DNA from: Jackrogersella multiformis
Lineage: Eukaryota; Ascomycota; Sordariomycetes; Xylariales; Hypoxylaceae
Assembly: GCA_902806575.1 (NCBI GenBank)
Contig: CADCXD010000004.1
Location: 248,001 to 312,000, forward strand
Length of the DNA stretch: 64,000 bases
Reading direction: 5' to 3'
The translations under genes and the position numbers were made by a program. This document shows, one piece after another, positions 59,501 to 64,000 of the stretch; position 1 is the stretch's first letter, and the number at the start of each line of letters is the position of its first letter. The notes under the pieces were generated by a model. That model saw only the letters and a list, made by a program, of their open reading frames with translations, had not been told where the DNA came from and did not search any database.

Positions 59501-61184
59501 GACCTGGGATGCTAGGCAGGCGGTGGCCCAGCATATGTATCTCTGACTGGTGGAGAAGACTAAAGTAGACTTCCGATGGAGGCGTCAAGGCTCAAAGAAG
59601 CCCGGTCGTCAGGAATCAGTTGACAGTGGATATCCCATATGCATGGCTGGGTTTATCGTCTGTTACCTAGGGCATGTAGTACCTCTCATGTTAAGTACTC
59701 CTGCTATGTAAAATACATAGACGGTCACCAAAAGGGTCCCTCTTGAGTAATGTATTCACGACCTAATAATACTAACAGACCTATTAATGCCTAGGTACTA
59801 GCAGACCTAATAAGTTGCTGGGAGCTCTCCCCGGACCCCTGCTGCTGTTAATCTAGCCCATAAGCAGTCGAAGCGGTCGAGGTGTCATCCCAGTTGGTCG
59901 GGCTCTTAAGCAAGCTAAGAAGGGCAAGGATCAGAAAAGGGAATTCGACAGAGAACTTTTTAGAAAAGAAAAAAAGAAAAAAAAAACCACCGAAAGGTCA
60001 AGGCGGCACGGCGGTAGGGCGGTTTCTCAGTCCTTACCACTACACTACTACCAGCCAGTGGAGCTCATCCACAGCATCAAGTCGAACGGAACAAGGCCTA
60101 GTGAAGCCACCCGCTCACATCCCGTTTTTTACACCAGCCAGCTAGCGCACCCTACTGCAGTCCGCGCTGCTCACCCCAAGCCAGAAAAAAGGGCTTCTAC
60201 CTCTCTCACATGTGCACATTGTTTTTTTCTTCTCTTCTCTATTCCTACCCACCCTCGCGCAATACAACCGTCACCTCTGGAGGACCGCCAATAAACCACA
60301 AGCAGCACTACTTAAACCGAGATATTGGGGAATAACGCTGGACCTGAACTGAACTAGGACTTGAACTTGGACTTGGACTCGCACGATATACACACTACTT
60401 CAAATCCCTTCGATCGCCTGGACCATTGTGGCTTATGTCGTACGTCCCCTCGCAGAAACTTATCAGTTTTGTCAAGGTGCACAGAGGACAACCTTCTGGG
60501 AGGCCCAGTGACTGTGCGTGTGGTGTGTCAGGACTGGCATCGATACCTACCTAGGTACTTAGTGATTGGAGAAACGGGGATACCTTTTGAGAGAACAACA
60601 CGGCAAGCCTGACTACAACCCCACGAAAGGTCAAAATACCCCAAGCTACAGTGCCCAGAACACGTGGACCAGTGTGGCTACCCAAAAGTTGATAGGACTA
60701 GGACAAATAAGTTCAGTTCACTGGTACACGTATATACCTATACCTCTGAGCTATTGGACATTTTTCTCTTCGAAAGAAACCTGTCACGAGGTTGGATACC
60801 AGCATATCTATCAGCATATCTCAGAGTCTCCTTGCTTCTAGGTCTTGTTTGATAACTTAAGACGTCGAAGAGTTTTTATTAAAACCATAAGAGAGAAAAC
60901 CCACCAACTTATTTTTCGAATTCTCCCCTTTTTTTTCTCCTTCCTCCTTCTGGACGACTATCTATTTCCAAACGTAGCTGTACCGTGGATCCTGGATGTA
61001 TTTACCTTGACGTACCGTACCATCACCCCACCAAACACACAAGCACCGCGAAGTGACTTATACCAACCAACCAACCAACAACGATAACGCGACAGGAGCT
61101 ATTCCCACTCCAAATTCGACGTGATCGTAACTTTTAGTTAAACAGCAACGGCGTGCTCGCCGCGATTACGCTACTATAGCCGTC
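56523..61184. other. Gene-poor spacer and long leader of the Ser/Pro-rich gene
   Basis: No supported gene in 4.7 kb. A TG/TATG microsatellite occupies about 57652-57704. TACCTAGGTA is at 58452-58461; partial copies lie near 56849, 57951, 58393 and 60550. A T run is at 59047-59060. From about 59880 onward the sequence becomes C/T- and C/A-rich with several short upstream frames (for example ATG 60845). This fits a promoter and long 5' leader of the gene starting at 61185. Confidence 0.4.
57652..57704 (+). repeat. TG-rich microsatellite
   Basis: Runs of GTGTGT interspersed with TATG and TTTG units; simple sequence, not in a supported gene. Confidence 0.8.
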
Positions 61185-62824
61185 ATGTCTCCCAAATTAC
61201 GACCTCTCAGGCTGCCGCTGTTGGTGGAAGAGAGACGGAGGAAGGAAGAGGAAGAAGCAGAGGCGGCGCAACGTGATATGGAAATCGACGTACAGTATAA
61301 CTTCTACGCAACCGATTCCAACTCGTCGGACGCGACGTCACCAGTCACACCAACCTTCTCAGCGCGTGGGCATCTGCGCTGCTCTAGCTCCATGTCGTCT
61401 TTCGACCTCGCAACCATAGCGAGCGCCGATAGCCCTTCGTCGCCCACGCAAACACCACAAAATCCCGGCAAACGCGTGCTGCCCGATGTGGAAGAGGAGC
61501 CTATCGAATATGAATATGAAGACTCAGATTCTGATTTCGACGATGCATCCGAGCTATACCATTGTCTATGTATGTTGCACTTGTCCTAACCCCATCCCTT
61601 TCCATTCTAATGTTGGTCGACTTAGGCGACGAGCCCTGCATCCACCGAGACAACGATCTCGTGCAGAGCACTTCAAACTTCTATACGCAGAATCGGAGTG
61701 CCGACTACGACGTAGGATTCTTCAGCGACGGCGATTTCAGCTTCAGCCTACGTTCGTCGTCGAAGAGGCGCAGAGACGGCGCGGAGTCCCCCTTCGCAGG
61801 CCTCTCGCAACGATTCGGCTCGCGATTCCCGTCCCTTTCTAAATGGAAGTCGTCGAAATCGTCCAGCATGATCAGTTCGCCAATGTCCGACTTCGGGTTT
61901 GACCAGCGGCCGATCATGTCTCGGGCTACTTCAAGTCGATCGTCTTCGGTTTCGGCGCCGAGTCGGAACCACCAAGATCGGTCGAATGAACCTCACGTAC
62001 CGTCTACGCCTGCTCTGTCACGTTTCGGGAGCAATGACAGCTTCATACCGCCGCTAGATGGCACCCTCGACACTAAGAAGGCCAACGAGTTCCTTTTCGC
62101 TATTGAGCATGAGCGCAAGCAAGCGGTGACGCCTCTTCTGCCGCCTATGGTGGCTTCTATCTCGACCGAGCATATTCTAGCGCACCCTTCTCCGCTTGAA
62201 TCGCCAAGCATCGCCAGTCCTCTCTCTCCAATGGGGGACGATACTTATTCAACAGGCCTTCTGTCTCCGCCCCTGAGTGCGAAGGCGTCCAACTCGTCCC
62301 TCCGCGTCATGCCGAATTCGGTAGAGCTGCCTCAACTTCCTGCGCCGGATGCATGGTCCGATCGTCTGGGACACGCGAACTACACGATCGTCCCGAAGCC
62401 GTACAAGCCCGAGTCGGCCGACTTGGGATCTCTACGCCAGTTCCGAGCGGATTGGGAGACGGCACGGATAAACTACACGAAGCACCTCGCGCGCACCGGC
62501 GAGCATTACGGGCAGACTTCCAAGACCTACGCGCTTACCGAAGCCAAGTGGGCCGAGACCCAGCGGGCTTGGAGGAACCTGCACGACGAGATAGCGGAGG
62601 CGGTCGTCGCCAGCGGCGAGGTGGCCGTCTGCGAAAAGTTCGACGAAGGCGTGCTGACCACGGTCCCGAGGATGGACGCCGAGGGCAAGTTCCCGGAGCG
62701 CGGCGACGAGGACATCGTTGGTCCCATGGTCCGGGAGGCGACGATGATGACCGTCGACGGCGTGGACCGAAAAGGACCTAGTTTCTGGCGCAACCTGGCC
62801 GGCAAGGTCCGCTTGAGGAAGTAG
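61185..62824 (+). CDS. Ser/Pro-rich fungal protein of unknown function
   Basis: Exons 61185-61569 and 61626-62824 with a 56-nt intron (GTATGT donor, TCTAAT branch, CTTAG acceptor) in matched phase 1; 527 residues. The N-terminus is basic then charged (RLPLLVEERRRKEEEEAEAA), followed by Ser/Thr/Pro low complexity and an acidic patch (VEEEPIEYEYEDSDSDFDDA). The middle is Ser-rich with possible phosphorylation sites (SSKRRRD, SLSKWKSSKSSSMISSPMSD). The C-terminal 150 residues look folded: HANYTIVPKPYKPESADLG, then a predicted helix FRADWETARINYTKHLARTG and EAKWAETQRAWRNLHDEIAE, ending FWRNLAGKVRLRK. I know this arrangement only from uncharacterised ascomycete proteins. No catalytic motif, signal peptide or membrane segment is seen. 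Confidence 0.85.
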
Positions 62825-62835
62825 ATCTCGCTATT

Positions 62836-62864
62836 CTGCTGCTGCTACTACTACTACTACTACC
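62836..62864 (+). repeat. CTG/CTA trinucleotide microsatellite in the 3' flank
   Basis: Short CTG then CTA units begin about 12 nt after the stop codon of the Ser/Pro-rich gene, within its likely 3' UTR. Confidence 0.8.
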
Positions 62865-63783
62865 ATTACGCGGACGCCGATTTCTAATGACATCGGCATG
62901 ACGACTACCTGATGACGATTACGACTGTTAATGTCACTTACGTTCATTTCAAGAATTTCTTTTCTTATTTTACGTCTTACAGCATAGAGAGATACCATTT
63001 GTCGTTTATTTGGATACCATTTAGAGGACGACTACGAAACCCAAGTACCAGTACCCAGCCCGCCACAGCGGCATTCGCATGCATCTCACCGGCGTTGGCG
63101 TTGCAATCGAGAGTGTTTATTTGTTTGGATTACCTGGTCCATAATCTACGTGAGGCTGTCTCGGTCCGAGACCGAAAGCGCCTCCATGCACATATTTCCC
63201 TGTGTGCTGCATTTCCCTAGCGTTGTCCGGCCTTGATCTTCCTACCACCTACGGCACATCGGCGACCTACCTCATGCATCTGCCTGTACAAGGTTAGGAT
63301 CGGCGGAAATGCCAGCTCTCGGGACCCTACATCGATATCTCCTTTTTTTGTCATTTTTATGTACCCCTCGTCCTTGATACCTACCATGTTCATAGCCAGT
63401 GCCTTGAAAGCGGATAGCGTACCGGTTTTGCATATCAGAAAAAAACAAATCATCGGAATTGCACAGCATGGGAATTGGGGGGATTGGCATGAATTTTTCT
63501 TGTTTTCTTTTTTTTCTTCTGTCTCAATTATCAATCCTTAGTGTTTACTGGCATGGCATCGCATTGGCGCCTTGGGAAATAAAGTACACCGAAAGAAAAG
63601 GACGGAAGAGGGCTACCTCCAGGAACACCTCCGTGTGCAATACCTGTACTTGACTGTACATCACTTTGTCTAACTGCGAGGGCATCGAGAAAGAGGGGGG
63701 ATGGAGGGAGGAGAACGATAATGCCACCGAGCATAACCAATTTGTCTGGCGCGCGGATGAGGGGACGATACTAGCTTGCTGGG
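62865..63783. other. 3' flank with unproven minus-strand frames
   Basis: Presumed 3' UTR followed by a spacer. A minus-strand frame (63534-63217) contains protein-like sequence (TGTLSAFKALAMNMVGIKDE, GYIKMTKKGDIDVGSRELAF) but starts without an early ATG. It might be part of a gene entering from the right edge. Confidence 0.35.
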
Positions 63784-63882
63784 TCACTCATGATTGATGA
63801 CCACAGCCTCCGGCTCCTTTAGGGACAACTTATCTGGCTCAGGAAGAGTCTTGAGTTGCCCGAGGGGAGTGTCGAGGAGATC
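63784..63882 (-). CDS. Possible terminal exon of a gene extending past the right edge
   Basis: A minus-strand frame of 32 codons plus TGA (63786-63784) reads DLLDTPLGQLKTLPEPDKLS then LKEPEAVVINHE, which is acidic and protein-like. Upstream the frame runs into a stop at about 63925, so an acceptor would be needed nearby. The rest of the gene would lie outside the window. Weak evidence only. Confidence 0.2.
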   Translation of the reverse strand, partial: DLLDTPLGQLKTLPEPDKLSLKEPEAVVINHE

Positions 63883-64000
63883 ATGTAAAAACAAATAAGA
63901 AATGTGTACATGACAACCTTGCCGTTAGCTAGATAGGACAGCATCTAACTTAGTCAAGGAGGAAAAGAATACCATGGACATAAAACTTTTACATTTGGAT

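Overview
The window looks like a contig from a filamentous ascomycete (Pezizomycotina; a Sordariomycete is my inference). The evidence is short GT-AG introns of about 55-100 nt with CTAAC/CTGAC-like branch points, several families typical of such fungi (Zn2Cys6/Fungal_trans regulator, GH13 subfamily 5 amylase, F-box/LRR-like protein, MFS drug-type transporter, Aah1-type adenine deaminase, mitochondrial acetylornithine aminotransferase), and AT-saturated islands of the kind left by repeat-induced point mutation (RIP).

Layout. 1-1.5 kb: 3' part of a CRC/tesmin-type cysteine-rich protein (+). 3.1-4.9 kb: intracellular-type alpha-amylase (-, four exons). 6.8-8.7 kb: F-box protein (+). 9.8-11.4 kb: MFS transporter (+). 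12.3-15.1 kb: 942-residue acidic protein of the 'pathway-specific nitrogen regulator' type with one membrane segment (-). 17.1-18.2 kb: adenine deaminase (-). 18.2-28.8 kb: 10 kb with no confident gene, including a 0.5 kb AT-rich island. 28.8-31.5 kb: Zn2Cys6 transcription factor (+). 31.8-32.2 kb: a coding relic with two in-frame stops. 35.4-36.3 kb: coiled-coil protein (-) whose reading frame continues for 86 codons past a TAG. 37.5-39.7 kb: membrane-anchored HSL-type alpha/beta hydrolase (-). 41.4-42.9 kb: acetylornithine aminotransferase (+). 43.7-50.6 kb: a complete, heavily RIP-mutated LTR retrotransposon, with two 309-bp LTRs and a perfect 5-bp target duplication. 50.6-61.2 kb: gene-poor, with a few coding-like fragments and one plausible 58-residue two-exon gene. 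61.2-62.8 kb: Ser/Pro-rich fungal protein (+).

The genes do not form an operon or an obvious biosynthetic cluster. They are independent housekeeping, metabolic or regulatory loci separated by long AT-leaning spacers. The spacers, not the genes, carry many copies of a 10-bp palindrome, TACCTAGGTA. I saw no tRNA, rRNA, CRISPR-like array or convincing novel multi-gene system. The most interesting signals are the datable RIP'd retroelement, the palindromic intergenic motif, the in-frame TAG in the coiled-coil gene, and scattered gene relics. No searches or alignments were run; family calls rest on motif recognition.
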